DNA from: CAVXSP01 sp963764505
GTDB lineage: Bacteria; Acidobacteriota; Vicinamibacteria; Vicinamibacterales; SCN-69-37
Assembly: GCA_963764505.1 (NCBI GenBank)
Contig: CAVXSP010000004.1
Location: forward strand, 62,001-126,000
Reading direction: 5' to 3'
DNA length: 64,000 bases
Position 1 is the first letter of the stretch. Every line of letters begins with the position of its first letter. The notes under the pieces are model-generated. The model had not been told where the DNA came from, ran no database searches, and saw only the letters and a list, made by a program, of their open reading frames with translations. The position numbers were made by a program, and so were the translations under genes. Shown one piece after another: positions 36,294 to 44,784 of the stretch.

Positions 36294-37517
36294 ATGAGCC
36301 CTCTCCCCGAACCCAGCGGATCTGGCGGCGTCCGCGCGGCGCGCCTCTCCCGGCGCGCGAAGCTGTTCCTGCCGCTGCTCTCGATCCTGTCGCTCGTCGT
36401 GCTCCTCGGGATCGTCGAGCTCGCGATCCGGGTGTCGGGCATCGATACCGAGCTGGTCCCCAGCGAGAACGTGAAGATCGCGATCCCCGCCTGGCTCATG
36501 GCGGACGAGAACTTCGCGTCCGGCCTGCAGCCCGGGATCCGGGCCGTCGACGTGGCCTGGCTGCGGAACTTCACGGAAGCCCGGTACATCTGGACCCGAC
36601 TGAAGCCGAACGTCGACGTCGACGCGCTCAATCCCTACGATCCGATCGAGCTCGCGAAGGGGATCACGTTCCACTTCTCGTCGAACGGAGACGGGTTCCG
36701 CGGGCGGGAGTTCGCGCCGAAACGGCCCGGCGTGATCCGGATCGTCTGCATCGGCGATTCGAGCACGTTCGGATGGGGCGTGGACGACGAGTACACGTAC
36801 CCCCGGCTGCTCGAAGTCCGGCTCAATCAATCGGGCGGCACCCGGTACGAAGTCTTCAATCTGGGCATCCCGGGCTTCACCTCCAGACACGGGCTCGGCG
36901 TGCTCCGGCATTACGCCCTCGATCTCGATCCCGACATCTTCATCTTCAGCTTCGGGGCGAACGATCCTCGTCGGGTGCTCAGGCCCGTCGACGAGGTGCT
37001 GGCGCAGGACGACGGCTGGCGCGGGGCCGTGCGCTTCGCCGCGCTCCGGTTCGAGACGTACCGCCTCCTCAGGAAAATCGCGTTCAGGCTGCACGACCCG
37101 ACGTCACGGCCCGGAGACGTGCGGCCGGCGGACCTCGTCCCCGCAGTGAGCGACGCGCAGTATGTCGCGAACCTCAAGACGATGACGCGCATCGCCCGTG
37201 GGCGCGGTGCGCGCTCGGTGCTGCTGGCCGTCTGCGCGCTGCCTCCCCAGGTCGAGGAGATGCGAAGCGTTGCCGCCGCGGCCCAGGTCCCGATCGTGGA
37301 CGCCTACGGCCTGTTCGCCGACCGCTTCGAGGATCTGAAGGCCCATCGCGTGTATCCGGACGAGGTCCGGTACTACGAGAACATCTACGGGCTCGACGCC
37401 ATGCGGGAGAAGTGGCGTCTCTACGTCACGACTGACGGGTGTCATCCCAATCGCGCCGGCATGAGCCTCATCGCCGATGCGCTGGCGGACGCCGTCGGCG
37501 GCACGAGTGCTCGCTGA
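36294..37517 (+). CDS. SGNH/GDSL hydrolase-family membrane-anchored protein
   Basis: A 407-residue protein with one N-terminal membrane helix (~22-44, LFLPLLSILSLVVLLGIVELAI) and an extracytoplasmic SGNH domain: IRIVCIGDSSTFGWGVDDEY (block I Ser), FNLGIPGFTSRHGL (block II Gly), FIFSFGANDPRRV (block III Asn) and TTDGCHPNRAGMSLIADAL (block V Asp/His). These residues are those of the esterase/acetylhydrolase family. Substrate is unknown; anchored SGNH proteins often act on acylated polysaccharides. ATG 36294 begins 27 bases after the previous stop, and a TTG at 36285 is an alternative. Possibly co-transcribed with the TIM-barrel gene. Confidence 0.82.
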   Translation: MSPLPEPSGSGGVRAARLSRRAKLFLPLLSILSLVVLLGIVELAIRVSGIDTELVPSENVKIAIPAWLMADENFASGLQPGIRAVDVAWLRNFTEARYIWTRLKPNVDVDALNPYDPIELAKGITFHFSSNGDGFRGREFAPKRPGVIRIVCIGDSSTFGWGVDDEYTYPRLLEVRLNQSGGTRYEVFNLGIPGFTSRHGLGVLRHYALDLDPDIFIFSFGANDPRRVLRPVDEVLAQDDGWRGAVRFAALRFETYRLLRKIAFRLHDPTSRPGDVRPADLVPAVSDAQYVANLKTMTRIARGRGARSVLLAVCALPPQVEEMRSVAAAAQVPIVDAYGLFADRFEDLKAHRVYPDEVRYYENIYGLDAMREKWRLYVTTDGCHPNRAGMSLIADALADAVGGTSAR

Positions 37518-37544
37518 AGGCACCCGCGTCGGCGGCCGTCCCCT

Positions 37545-38585
37545 TCACCGCCACCGGAACAGCTTCATCGCGAGCGCGAAACAGACGACCAGCCACGCGC
37601 CGAGCGTGCCCAGCTCGGGGCCGACCTGGGCCAGCGTCGCCCCCTGCAGCATGTGCGCCCGAAGCGCATCGATGACGGCCGTGAGCGGCAGCGCCTTGAT
37701 CAGCGGCCGGACGAGGTCCGGGAAGCGCTGCGCCGAGAAGAACACGCCCGACAGGATCCACATCGGCACCTGGACCAGGTTCACCAGCCCGGAGACGGCC
37801 TCGATCGTCCGTGGCCGGCTGGCGAGCAGCAGGCCGAGCGCGCTGAACGACAGCGATGCCGTCACGCAGATGACGACCAGATCGAGGAGTGAACCGCGCA
37901 CCGGCACGCCGAACACGACCATGCCGAACCCGACCGGCACGCCGACCTCGACGCCGAGGATCAGCATGCGCCAGAAGAGGTAGGACAGCAGGTAGTAGCT
38001 GCGCGGCATGGGCGTCGCGATCAGCCGCTTCGTCAGGTGGCGGCGGCGCGCGTCCACGATCGAGAACCCCAGGCCCCAGAGGCAGTTGCTCATGATCCCG
38101 AGGCCCACGAGTCCCGGGACGAGGAAATCGACGTAGCGCGATCCGGGCTCGCGAACCAGATCCTCGCGCACGCGCACCGGGTCGCGCCGCCCGGCGGCGC
38201 GCTGGATGGCGGCGTCCGCCAGCGATCGGGCGGCGCGCGCTTCCGGATTCGTCGCGTCGTACTGGAACACGACGCTTCCGTCCGGCCGCCGCTCGGCGAG
38301 CAGGACGACCCGGCCAATCGCCAGCGCGTGTCGCGCCTCCGCGTCGGACATCGCCGAGACGTCGAGCGAGGGCTCCGCCCGCATCGGCGCGGCGAGCGCC
38401 GGGGAGGTCGTCGCCACGGCCAGCACCTCGGCCGGCTGGCTTCGAAAGGCGAGTCCGAGCCCCGCCGTGAGCAGGACGGGGAAGAAGACGGCCCAGAAGA
38501 CGGCCTCGGGCTCGCGCACGAACTCGCGAATCCGCACGAGTGTGAGCTCGACGAGCGGGTGGCGTGCGCCGGACGCGTCACTCAT
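37545..38585 (-). CDS. ABC-2 type transporter permease
   Basis: A 346-residue permease of the ABC-2 exporter kind: a first helix (~28-48, EAVFWAVFFPVLLTAGLGLAF), a large extracytoplasmic loop (~50-150), then five helices (~165-185 FLVPGLVGLGIMSNCLWGLGF, 205-230, 240-265, 280-300, 325-342) with RRHLTKRLIATPMPRSYYLLS before the second block and VPMWILSGVFFSAQRFP in the last. Its start (ATG 38585) overlaps the stop of the ATPase gene (TGA 38578-38580), indicating coupled translation. The pair probably exports a lipid, drug or polysaccharide-related substrate; nothing nearby narrows this. Confidence 0.87.
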   Translation of the reverse strand: MSDASGARHPLVELTLVRIREFVREPEAVFWAVFFPVLLTAGLGLAFRSQPAEVLAVATTSPALAAPMRAEPSLDVSAMSDAEARHALAIGRVVLLAERRPDGSVVFQYDATNPEARAARSLADAAIQRAAGRRDPVRVREDLVREPGSRYVDFLVPGLVGLGIMSNCLWGLGFSIVDARRRHLTKRLIATPMPRSYYLLSYLFWRMLILGVEVGVPVGFGMVVFGVPVRGSLLDLVVICVTASLSFSALGLLLASRPRTIEAVSGLVNLVQVPMWILSGVFFSAQRFPDLVRPLIKALPLTAVIDALRAHMLQGATLAQVGPELGTLGAWLVVCFALAMKLFRWR

Positions 38586-39520
38586 CGCGAAGGTGGCGGC
38601 CCGTGAGGGAGACGAACACGTCCTCGAGCGTGGCCGAGTGCGTCCGCAGCTCGGTCAGCGGGAGCTGCTGCCGGCCAAGCTCGTCGAGCAGGGCGGGCAC
38701 GACCCGGTGCAGCCGGTACTGCCTGCAGCCGGACGCGGCCGTCCTCCATTCGCGCGTCGCCCACGCCGTCGATCCGCCGCAGCGCGTCCAGATCCGGACG
38801 CACCGCTCCGTCGGCGGAGAAGACGATGACGTGCTCGACGCCGAGCGACTCGATCATCTCGCGCGGAGTGCCGCGGGCAATCACCCTGCCGTGGTCGATG
38901 ATCGCCACGCGGTCGCAGAGGCGCTCGGCTTCGTCCATGTAGTGCGTCGTCAGCAGGATGGTTCGTCCCTCGGCCTTGAACTTCTCGATCAGATCCCAGA
39001 GCTGTCGGCGCGCCTGCGGATCGAGGCCCGTCGTCGGCTCGTCGAGGAACAGCAGATCGGGATCGCCGACGAGCGCACAGGCCAGGGCGAGCCGCTGTTT
39101 CTGCCCGCCCGACAGCGTGCCGACACGCGCGTGGCGCTTCTCCTCGAGCTTCACGAGCGCGACGATCTCGTCCGGCGTCCGGCCCCGATCGAAGAAGCTG
39201 CGGAAGAGCGACAGCGTCTCGCGGACGGTGAGCTTGTCCGAGAGCTGCGTCTCCTGCAGCTGGATGCCGAGCCGCTGCCGCAGTCGGACGGCGTCGCGTG
39301 CCCAACGCCGGCCCAGGACCTCGACCTCGCCGCCGTCGGGCTCGGTGAGTCCCTCGCAGATCTCGATCGTCGTCGTCTTGCCGGCGCCGTTCGGGCCGAG
39401 CAGGCCGAAGCATTCGCCGGCGCGAACCTCGAGATCGAGCCCGTCCACCGCCACGACGTCCTTGTACCGCTTTCGAAGGCCGCTCACACGCATGGCGGGG
39501 AGCGCCGGCGGGCTGGACAT
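38578..39520 (-). CDS. ABC-2 type transporter ATP-binding protein, frameshifted
   Basis: The cytoplasmic ATPase for the ABC-2 permease. It shows VAVDGLDLEVRAGECFGLLG, Walker A GPNGAGKTTTIEI, Q-loop IQLQETQL, signature GTLSGGQKQRLALACALV, Walker B LLFLDEPTTGLDPQARRQLW and H-loop LLTTHYMDEAERLCD. After GRVRLQAVP (about 38723) the reading frame drifts into low-complexity Arg/Ala sequence. Skipping one C gives the expected end RLHRVVPALLDELG, LTELRTHSATLEDVFVSLTG and stop at 38578, overlapping the permease start. So the functional protein is about 313 residues and the gene carries one extra base or an error. Confidence 0.88.
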
Positions 39521-39543
39521 CGCGCTAGTGTAGCGGAGCGGGG

Positions 39544-40086
39544 ATGGTCAGAATGGAGGCGATGACGCAGCCCGAACCCTGGCTCCGAGGTCCCGTTCCA
39601 GGCATCCCATGGATGTTGCAGCCGGTGGCCCATGCCTTCGTCATGGCGCGGGAAGACGCCGAGCGCGCGGTCGAGGGGCTGACCGTCGAGGAGCTGTGGC
39701 GTCAGCCAGGCGGGGTCGCGTCGGCCGGCTTCCATCTTGCGCACCTGGCGGGCAGCACGGATCGGCTGCTCACCTACGCACGCGGCGAGACCCTGTCGGA
39801 GTCCCAGCGCGCGGCGCTCGCCCTGGAGGCCGCGCTCGCCTCGCTTCGGCCGCCGCTCGGCGATCTCCTGGCCGCCTGGCATCGCGCGGTGGACGCCGCG
39901 CTCGTCCAGTTCTCCACGACGCCTGACGCGACGCTTGCCGAGCCGCGCGTCGTCGGACGCGCCCGGCTGCCGTCGACGGTCATCGGGCTGCTCTTCCACG
40001 CCGCCGAGCACGCGTCGCGCCATACCGGTCAGATCGTGACGACGGCGAAGCTGGTGCGGACGCGTGCCGCTGGCGCGCAACCTTGA
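39544..40086 (+). CDS. DinB-family protein
   Basis: A 180-residue four-helix-bundle protein of the DinB/YfiT-like superfamily: VAHAFVMAREDAERAVEGLT in helix 1, SAGFHLAHLAGSTDRLLTYA with the first metal-type His, and GLLFHAAEHASRHTGQIVTTAKL with the C-terminal His pair (HAxxHxxRHxGQ). Members are putative metal-dependent thiol transferases or hydrolases; the reaction here is unknown. Three in-frame ATGs (39544, 39553, 39562) compete; a GGAG lies just before 39562. It is divergent from the ABC exporter genes, with 23 bases between starts. Confidence 0.85.
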   Translation: MVRMEAMTQPEPWLRGPVPGIPWMLQPVAHAFVMAREDAERAVEGLTVEELWRQPGGVASAGFHLAHLAGSTDRLLTYARGETLSESQRAALALEAALASLRPPLGDLLAAWHRAVDAALVQFSTTPDATLAEPRVVGRARLPSTVIGLLFHAAEHASRHTGQIVTTAKLVRTRAAGAQP

Positions 40087-40133
40087 TTCTGCGATTTGCG
40101 CACGGCCTCCGATCGGCGTAGGGTTGGGGATCG

Positions 40134-40304
40134 ATGGCCGGAGAAATCATTCGCGTCATCCGTGGATTGCTGATCGCGGAGGTGTCTCTCGCGGCCGTGA
40201 TCGTGACCGTTCTGTCGATCGTGTTCGTCGTTCGCTACGTCTTCCGCGCCCCACACCCGCGACGCTCCAGCTCGGCGAGGGTGGCGTCCCGCCGCACAAG
40301 GTAG
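40134..40304 (+). CDS. Tiny single-pass membrane protein
   Basis: A 56-codon frame, MAGEIIRVIRGLLIAEVSLA followed by AVIVTVLSIVFVVRYVF and a strongly basic tail to TAG at 40302-40304. It reads as one membrane helix (~11-35) with a positively charged cytoplasmic end. GGGGA upstream is a weak RBS. It fills the gap before the BlaI operators. No family recognised; it may be chance. Confidence 0.4.
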   Translation: MAGEIIRVIRGLLIAEVSLAAVIVTVLSIVFVVRYVFRAPHPRRSSSARVASRRTR

Positions 40305-40316
40305 CCCGATCCGGGC

Positions 40317-40338
40317 GTCAACTAACAAAGTAGTTGAC
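40317..40338. promoter_or_regulatory. BlaI-type operator 1
   Basis: A perfect inverted repeat, GTCAACTA-N6-TAGTTGAC, 37 bases upstream of the BlaI-like gene. The arm core AACTA recurs in operator 2. Autoregulation by the adjacent winged-helix repressor is inferred from the family. Confidence 0.72.
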
Positions 40339-40349
40339 GGGACGCCTGG

Positions 40350-40367
40350 CAACTATAAGAATAGTTG
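40350..40367. promoter_or_regulatory. BlaI-type operator 2
   Basis: A perfect inverted repeat, CAACTAT-N4-ATAGTTG, ending 8 bases before the ATG at 40375. It shares the CAACTA half-site with operator 1, 33 bases away, so two repressor dimers could bind side by side and cover the promoter and RBS. Confidence 0.72.
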
Positions 40368-40374
40368 TCGAGCC

Positions 40375-40749
40375 ATGTCTCACTTCACCGAGCGCGAGCT
40401 CGACGTCATGTCGGTGCTCTGGCGGCACGGGGGCTCGACGGTCGCGCAAGTCCGTGACCAGCTCGAGGACGCGCTCGCCTACAACACCGTACTCACAGTG
40501 TTGCGGACTCTCGAAGAGAAGGGGTACATCAGTCATCGCGAGGAGGGCAGAGCCTACCGCTACTTCGCCAAAGTGACGGCGGAGGCGGCTCGCCAGACGG
40601 CGCTCGGCCGCATGCTGGACCGCCTCTTCGGGGGATCTGCCGAGCTGCTCGTCACGCATCTCGTCGAGGATCGCGACCTCTCGCCTTCCGAGGTGAAGCG
40701 CCTGCGGGGGCTCATCGACGGCTCGGCCAAGCGGAGCAAGAGGCGATGA
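40375..40749 (+). CDS. BlaI/MecI/CopY-family repressor
   Basis: A 124-residue winged-helix repressor: MSHFTERELDVMSVLWRHGG, STVAQVRDQLEDALAYNTVLTVLRTLEEKG (recognition helix region), YISHREEGRAYRYFAKVTAE, and a C-terminal dimerisation helix (GRMLDRLFGGSAELLVTHLV). Family members dimerise on short palindromes and are cleaved by a partner BlaR1-type metalloprotease; the conserved cleavage region after the wing (RAYRYFAKV) is present. It overlaps the next gene, an M56 protease, by four bases (ATGA), and two matching palindromes precede it. No beta-lactamase gene is in view, so the regulon is something else. Confidence 0.92.
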   Translation: MSHFTERELDVMSVLWRHGGSTVAQVRDQLEDALAYNTVLTVLRTLEEKGYISHREEGRAYRYFAKVTAEAARQTALGRMLDRLFGGSAELLVTHLVEDRDLSPSEVKRLRGLIDGSAKRSKRR

Positions 40750-42008
40750 TCGTCCAGCTCTGGGCGTACGCCATCGTCATCGGGATCCTGTTGGCCCTTG
40801 CAGGCGTCATGGCGGACGGGCTCGCCGCGACCGTTCGTCTCCCCCGGCGCTGGTCGTGGGCCCTGTTGCTGCTCGTCACTCTCGCGCTCAGCACGGTCAG
40901 TCCGTGGCTGCCATCGCTCCGATCGGATGCCGCCGGTTCCACCTGGACGGTGCGAGTCGTGGGCGCAGTGTCCGGGTCGGTCGCGGCCGTTGGCGATCCG
41001 GATTCGTCATGGTTGAATCGGGCTGCCGGCGGAATCTGGGCGCTCGGTACCCTGGCACTCGCCGGCGTGTACCTCGCCGGACGCGTCGAACTGCACCGCA
41101 GGCGGCGCGCGTGGGTCGAAGCGACGGTGCTCGGGATCCCGGTACTCCTCGCCCGGGACCTCGGTCCCGCCGTTGTCGGGTGCCTCGAGTCGCGCATCGT
41201 GCTCCCAGAGTGGGCGTTGCCATTCGCCGACCCGAGCCTCCGTCTGATGCTCGCGCACGAGCGCGAGCATCAGCGCGCGGGGGATCCGCTCCTGCTGCAC
41301 ACCGCCGGCTTCGCGGTCGCGGCCATGCCGTGGAATCCGGCAGCGTGGTGGATGTTCTCGCGATTGAAGCTGGCGATCGAGCTCGACTGCGATTCGCGGG
41401 TGCTGGCGTCCAGCACCTCGATGGACGCCGACCGCGCTCGCGTGGTCTACAGCGAGTTGTTGTTGACCGTCGCCAGGTCCCGTCCCGCCCACCATCTTCT
41501 CGTCACGCCGGCCATGCTCGAACGTGCGTCGCGCGTGGCCAGGAGGATTTCCGCCATGCATCTCGACCCTCCTCGCTTCGTCGGGATCCGGAACGCCGCG
41601 GCGCTGATGGCCACGGTGGCCTTCATCGTGCTCGCGGCATGCGTGCCGGCGCCAACGACGAATACACCGGCCGGCGGATTGGGCGGCCGCGGGCCTGACG
41701 TTCGCGAGCTCGATCCGGTCAGGCCCGGCCCGGGCGTGACATGGCCCAGACCCTTGAAGCAGGTCGCTCCCGAGTACACGCGGGAGGCGATGGACCAGAG
41801 GATTGAGGGAGAAGTCCACCTCTCCGCGGTCGTCGAGCCCGATGGCCGCGTCGACCGGATTCGTGTCGTCCAGTCATTGGATTCGAAGCATGGCCTCGAT
41901 GAGGCCGCCGTCGAGGCGACGAAGAAGTGGGCCTTCGCGCCCTGTACCAAAGATGGGAAGCCAGTCGCATGCACCATCGAGATGGTGCTCGAATATCGGT
42001 TGAAGTGA
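40746..42008 (+). CDS. BlaR1-like M56 metallopeptidase with TonB C-terminal domain
   Basis: A 420-residue membrane protein: helices at ~5-27, 38-57 and 95-112, a cytoplasmic-facing M56 zinc protease region (EATVLGIPVLLARDLGPAVV, SRIVLPEWALP, LRLMLAHEREHQRAGDPLLL with HEREH, AIELDCDSRVL), a fourth helix (~280-300, ALMATVAFIVLAACVPAP), and an extracytoplasmic TonB/energiser C-terminal domain (~330-420, EGEVHLSAVVEPDGRVDRIRV, AAVEATKKWAFAPC). Instead of a penicillin-binding sensor as in classic BlaR1, the outer domain is TonB-like. It probably cleaves the co-transcribed BlaI-type repressor in response to an envelope signal. Confidence 0.88.
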   Translation: MIVQLWAYAIVIGILLALAGVMADGLAATVRLPRRWSWALLLLVTLALSTVSPWLPSLRSDAAGSTWTVRVVGAVSGSVAAVGDPDSSWLNRAAGGIWALGTLALAGVYLAGRVELHRRRRAWVEATVLGIPVLLARDLGPAVVGCLESRIVLPEWALPFADPSLRLMLAHEREHQRAGDPLLLHTAGFAVAAMPWNPAAWWMFSRLKLAIELDCDSRVLASSTSMDADRARVVYSELLLTVARSRPAHHLLVTPAMLERASRVARRISAMHLDPPRFVGIRNAAALMATVAFIVLAACVPAPTTNTPAGGLGGRGPDVRELDPVRPGPGVTWPRPLKQVAPEYTREAMDQRIEGEVHLSAVVEPDGRVDRIRVVQSLDSKHGLDEAAVEATKKWAFAPCTKDGKPVACTIEMVLEYRLK

Positions 42009-42149
42009 CCTCGGGAGCGGCCGGCGGAGGGCGCCATGCGCCGCGCCAGCCCGGCTCCGTCCCCGCGGCCGCAGCGGTTTTTCCGCCCCCCGCCCGAAAC
42101 CTGGGCCCCCGACGTTCCGTAGAGCGTACCGGGCAGGGAGGACCGCTCC

Positions 42150-42854
42150 ATGATGAAGGCCGGATTCGGGCTGGGCCTGGCAATGCTGCTGGTCAGCGGC
42201 TGCCACAACGGAACCGTCGTCGTCGGGGACACCCGCCGCGAGACGGCGGTCATCGATCTGGACCCCCTCGAGACCGCTCATGTCGTGCTCCGGATGGAGG
42301 CCGGAGAGCTGCGCGTGCAGAACGGGACGCCGAAACTGGTGGACGCCCGGTTCGCCTTCAACGTCGATGAATGGCGGCCGGACGTGAGCTACCACCCCCA
42401 GGGCGGTCGCGGCGAGGTGACGATTTCCCAGGGCAAGAGCGTGGGCAGCGGCACCGGCCGGACGGAGAACAGATGGGACGTCCGGCTGAATGACCATGTG
42501 TCGCTGGACGTCGATGCCCATCTTGGAGCGGGCGAGGCGACGCTCGATCTCGGAAAGATGAACCTTCGTCACGTCGACGTCCACGTCGGGGCCGGCGAGG
42601 TGAAGTTGGACCTGCGCGGCGACCCCACGCGCGATTACGACGTCGCCGTGCATGGCGGCGTCGGACAGGCCACCATCTACCTGCCGCGAGATGTCGCCGT
42701 CTCGGCGACGGCCTCGGGAGTCCTGGGAAGCATCTCCGCAACCGGGCTCGAGAAGCGCAATGGCGTGTGGATCAATCCCGACCGCGTGCAGGCCCCGGTC
42801 ACCGTCCGGCTCGATGCGATGGGGGCGATCGGCGAGATTCGACTCGTCCGGTGA
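42150..42854 (+). CDS. Toast-rack (LiaF/DUF2154-like) lipoprotein
   Basis: A 234-residue lipoprotein: signal peptide with lipobox LLVSGC at residues ~14-19, then repetitive beta strands with the toast-rack pattern (AGELRVQNG, VDAHLGAGEATLDLGKMNL, VHVGAGEVKLDLRGD, VHGGVGQATIYLP). The GAGE/GVGQ repeats spaced by ~30 residues suggest a beta-solenoid. Function is unknown; LiaF-like domains occur in envelope-stress signalling. GGAGGA lies 8 bases before the ATG. It follows the BlaI-protease pair after 141 bases and may be one of its targets, although no AACTA palindrome is seen directly upstream. Confidence 0.78.
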   Translation: MMKAGFGLGLAMLLVSGCHNGTVVVGDTRRETAVIDLDPLETAHVVLRMEAGELRVQNGTPKLVDARFAFNVDEWRPDVSYHPQGGRGEVTISQGKSVGSGTGRTENRWDVRLNDHVSLDVDAHLGAGEATLDLGKMNLRHVDVHVGAGEVKLDLRGDPTRDYDVAVHGGVGQATIYLPRDVAVSATASGVLGSISATGLEKRNGVWINPDRVQAPVTVRLDAMGAIGEIRLVR

Positions 42855-42880
42855 GGCCGGGCGGGAAGAGCCGGCGTGCT

Positions 42881-43849
42881 TCAGCGGTCCAGCAGTTCGA
42901 CGGTCAGCAGGATGGTCCGCCCGACGATCTCGAGGCTGCGCTCCGACACCTTGTCGAGGGTATCCGTATTCGCGTGGTGGAATTCGCCCATCGCGTCGAA
43001 CGCCGGCCCCATGCGCCCGAACTCGGCGTCCACGACGTCGACGGCCGGGATCCCTGCATTCAGGAACGGCACGTGGTCGTCGGTGATATCCATCTCGCGG
43101 TGGAAGAAGTGCTCGCCGTAGCCAAGCTGCGCGGCGGCGTGCTCGATGAAGTCCTGGAGCCAGCGTGTCGACTGCCTTTCCCGCGTGATCTGCAAATCCC
43201 TGTCGCCAATCATGTCGAGCAGGAAGAACGCCTTGACGCGCGGCACGACGCCCTCGGCGCGGAGCCGCGCCGCGAGATGGCGGCTGCCATAGAGCCCATC
43301 GCGGTCGCTGAAACCGACCACCGCCTCCTCCAGATCCGTCCAGACGAGCCAGATCTGCGCATTCGTCGGCTGGTCCTTCAGCGCGTCGGCAAGCGCGAGC
43401 AGAATCGCGGTGCTCGATCCGCCGTCGTTCGCACCCACGAAACCCCGCTGGAAGAGCGTGTCGTAGTGGCCTGCGAGGACGATGATCGGCTGCGGCGAGC
43501 CGCGGCGGCGGTTGAACTTCCCGATGATGGTGCGGACGGGAATCGGTCCGCGAGGCGTCTCGGCCGTGAACTCGTCGGTGTCGATCGTGGCGCCGTTGCG
43601 GCCGAGCACGTCGCGGATCAGTCGCTGCGTCTTCTCGTGTGCGGCGGAACCGGGCGGGCGCTCGCCGAACGCGACGACCTGCTTCGTGTAGGCATACGCC
43701 GCGGACGGGTCGAAGCGGATGTGGAGTGGCACGGTCGGCGGGGCAGCCTCCACTGCGGGCGCGCTGACCGCTGGGGGCGAGTCCTGAGGCGTTCCGCCGC
43801 ACGCCGCCCAGACAAAGGGAAGCGCACAAGCCATCAGCCGGGACTTCAT
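42881..43849 (-). CDS. M28-family peptidase / glutaminyl cyclase-like lipoprotein
   Basis: A 322-residue exported zinc enzyme with a lipoprotein-like signal (MKSRLMACALPFVWAACGG, lipobox WAAC). The catalytic domain shows AYAYTKQVVAFGERPPGSAA, IIVLAGHYDTLFQRGFVGANDGGSSTA (His and Asp zinc ligands), IWLVWTDLEEAVVGFSD (catalytic Glu pair), FFLLDMIGDRD (Asp) and DDHVPFLNAGIPAVDVVD (His). This pattern is shared by M28 aminopeptidases and glutaminyl-peptide cyclotransferases; GERPPGS and the MIGD text favour the cyclase-like group. AGGAG lies 7 bases before ATG 43849. It is divergent from the ATPase at 44013 across a palindromic promoter region. Confidence 0.85.
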   Translation of the reverse strand: MKSRLMACALPFVWAACGGTPQDSPPAVSAPAVEAAPPTVPLHIRFDPSAAYAYTKQVVAFGERPPGSAAHEKTQRLIRDVLGRNGATIDTDEFTAETPRGPIPVRTIIGKFNRRRGSPQPIIVLAGHYDTLFQRGFVGANDGGSSTAILLALADALKDQPTNAQIWLVWTDLEEAVVGFSDRDGLYGSRHLAARLRAEGVVPRVKAFFLLDMIGDRDLQITRERQSTRWLQDFIEHAAAQLGYGEHFFHREMDITDDHVPFLNAGIPAVDVVDAEFGRMGPAFDAMGEFHHANTDTLDKVSERSLEIVGRTILLTVELLDR

Positions 43850-43932
43850 CGGCAACTCCTTCTTGCGATCGCGAACGCGAGAGGAATGGCGGTCGTCAGG
43901 GCAACCCCGCCCAAGACAGCCTGGGATGCTCG

Positions 43933-43980
43933 TGTTGACATTCAAGAGGAGTATGCGGATACTCCTCCTCGTATTCAACA
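43933..43980. promoter_or_regulatory. Overlapping divergent promoters inside a palindrome
   Basis: On the plus strand TTGACA (43936-43941), 16 bases, GATACT (43958-43963) points to the ATPase gene. On the minus strand TTGAAT, 17 bases, CATACT points to the M28 gene. The centre is a perfect 9-bp inverted repeat GAGGAGTAT-GCGG-ATACTCCTC (43946-43967), and the ends repeat TGTTGA/TCAACA. The two promoters overlap almost completely, so one regulator or mutual exclusion could control both genes. Confidence 0.55.
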
Positions 43981-44012
43981 GGAGTCCCTCGGGGCTCTGT
44001 AGGAGGGCGGCC

Positions 44013-44753
44013 ATGACCGACGCAAGCGCCAGCCTCATTCATCTCGACGATCTGAAGAAGATCTTCTACACGGACGAGATCGAGACGCACGCGCTCGACG
44101 GGATCCACCTGGAGATTCGCCGCGGGGAGTACATCTCGATTGCCGGGCCGTCCGGCTGCGGCAAGTCGACGCTGCTCTCCATTCTCGGGCTGCTGGACAC
44201 GCCGACCGAGGGCACCTACACGCTCAACGGGCGCTCGGTCGAAGACCTGCCGCTGGCCGAGCGGGCGCGCGTACGGAACCGCGAGATCGGGTTCATCTTC
44301 CAGAGCTTCAACCTGATTGGCGACCTCACCGTCTACGAGAACGTCGAACTGCCGCTGACCTACCGCGGGATGCGGGCAAGCGAGCGGAAGGAACGGGCCA
44401 TGGCCGCCCTGGAAAAGGTGGGCATGTCCCATCGCGCGAAGCACCTGCCCAGCCAGCTCTCCGGCGGTCAGCAGCAGCGTGTGGCGGTCGCCCGCGCGGT
44501 CGGCGGCGCGCCGTCGATCCTCCTCGCGGACGAGCCGACCGGCAATCTCGACTCCAAGAACGGCGAAGCCGTCATGGACCTGCTGAAGGAATTGCACGGT
44601 GAGGGCGCGACCATCTGCATGGTCACGCACGATCCGCGTTACGCGCGGCACGCCGAGCGCAGCATTCATCTCTTCGATGGCCGTGTCGTCGAAGAAGACG
44701 CCACCCATGCGGGCGTCAGAGACCTGGAGGAGAGCGGGTTCGACATGCGGTGA
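44013..44753 (+). CDS. MacB/LolD-type ABC transporter ATP-binding protein
   Basis: A 246-residue ATPase: THALDGIHLEIRRGEYISIA, Walker A GPSGCGKSTLLSILG, Q-loop IGFIFQSFNLIGDLTVYENV, signature LSGGQQQRVAVARAV, Walker B ILLADEPTGNLDSKNGEAV, H-loop CMVTHDPRYARHAERS. The FQSFNL and GNLDS text places it with MacB/LolD/FtsE-type ATPases that drive FtsX-fold permeases. No permease is adjacent, while five ADOP-type permeases in this window lack an ATPase, so it may serve several of them. AGGAGGG six bases upstream supports ATG 44013. Confidence 0.92.
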   Translation: MTDASASLIHLDDLKKIFYTDEIETHALDGIHLEIRRGEYISIAGPSGCGKSTLLSILGLLDTPTEGTYTLNGRSVEDLPLAERARVRNREIGFIFQSFNLIGDLTVYENVELPLTYRGMRASERKERAMAALEKVGMSHRAKHLPSQLSGGQQQRVAVARAVGGAPSILLADEPTGNLDSKNGEAVMDLLKELHGEGATICMVTHDPRYARHAERSIHLFDGRVVEEDATHAGVRDLEESGFDMR

Positions 44754-44784
44754 CGGTCACGGACTGAACTGCTAGAATCGCCGG

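Noticed and set aside
44341..44708. Possible extra gene antisense to the MacB-type ATPase
   Set aside because: The plus-strand ATPase has every nucleotide-binding motif; the antisense frame has none.
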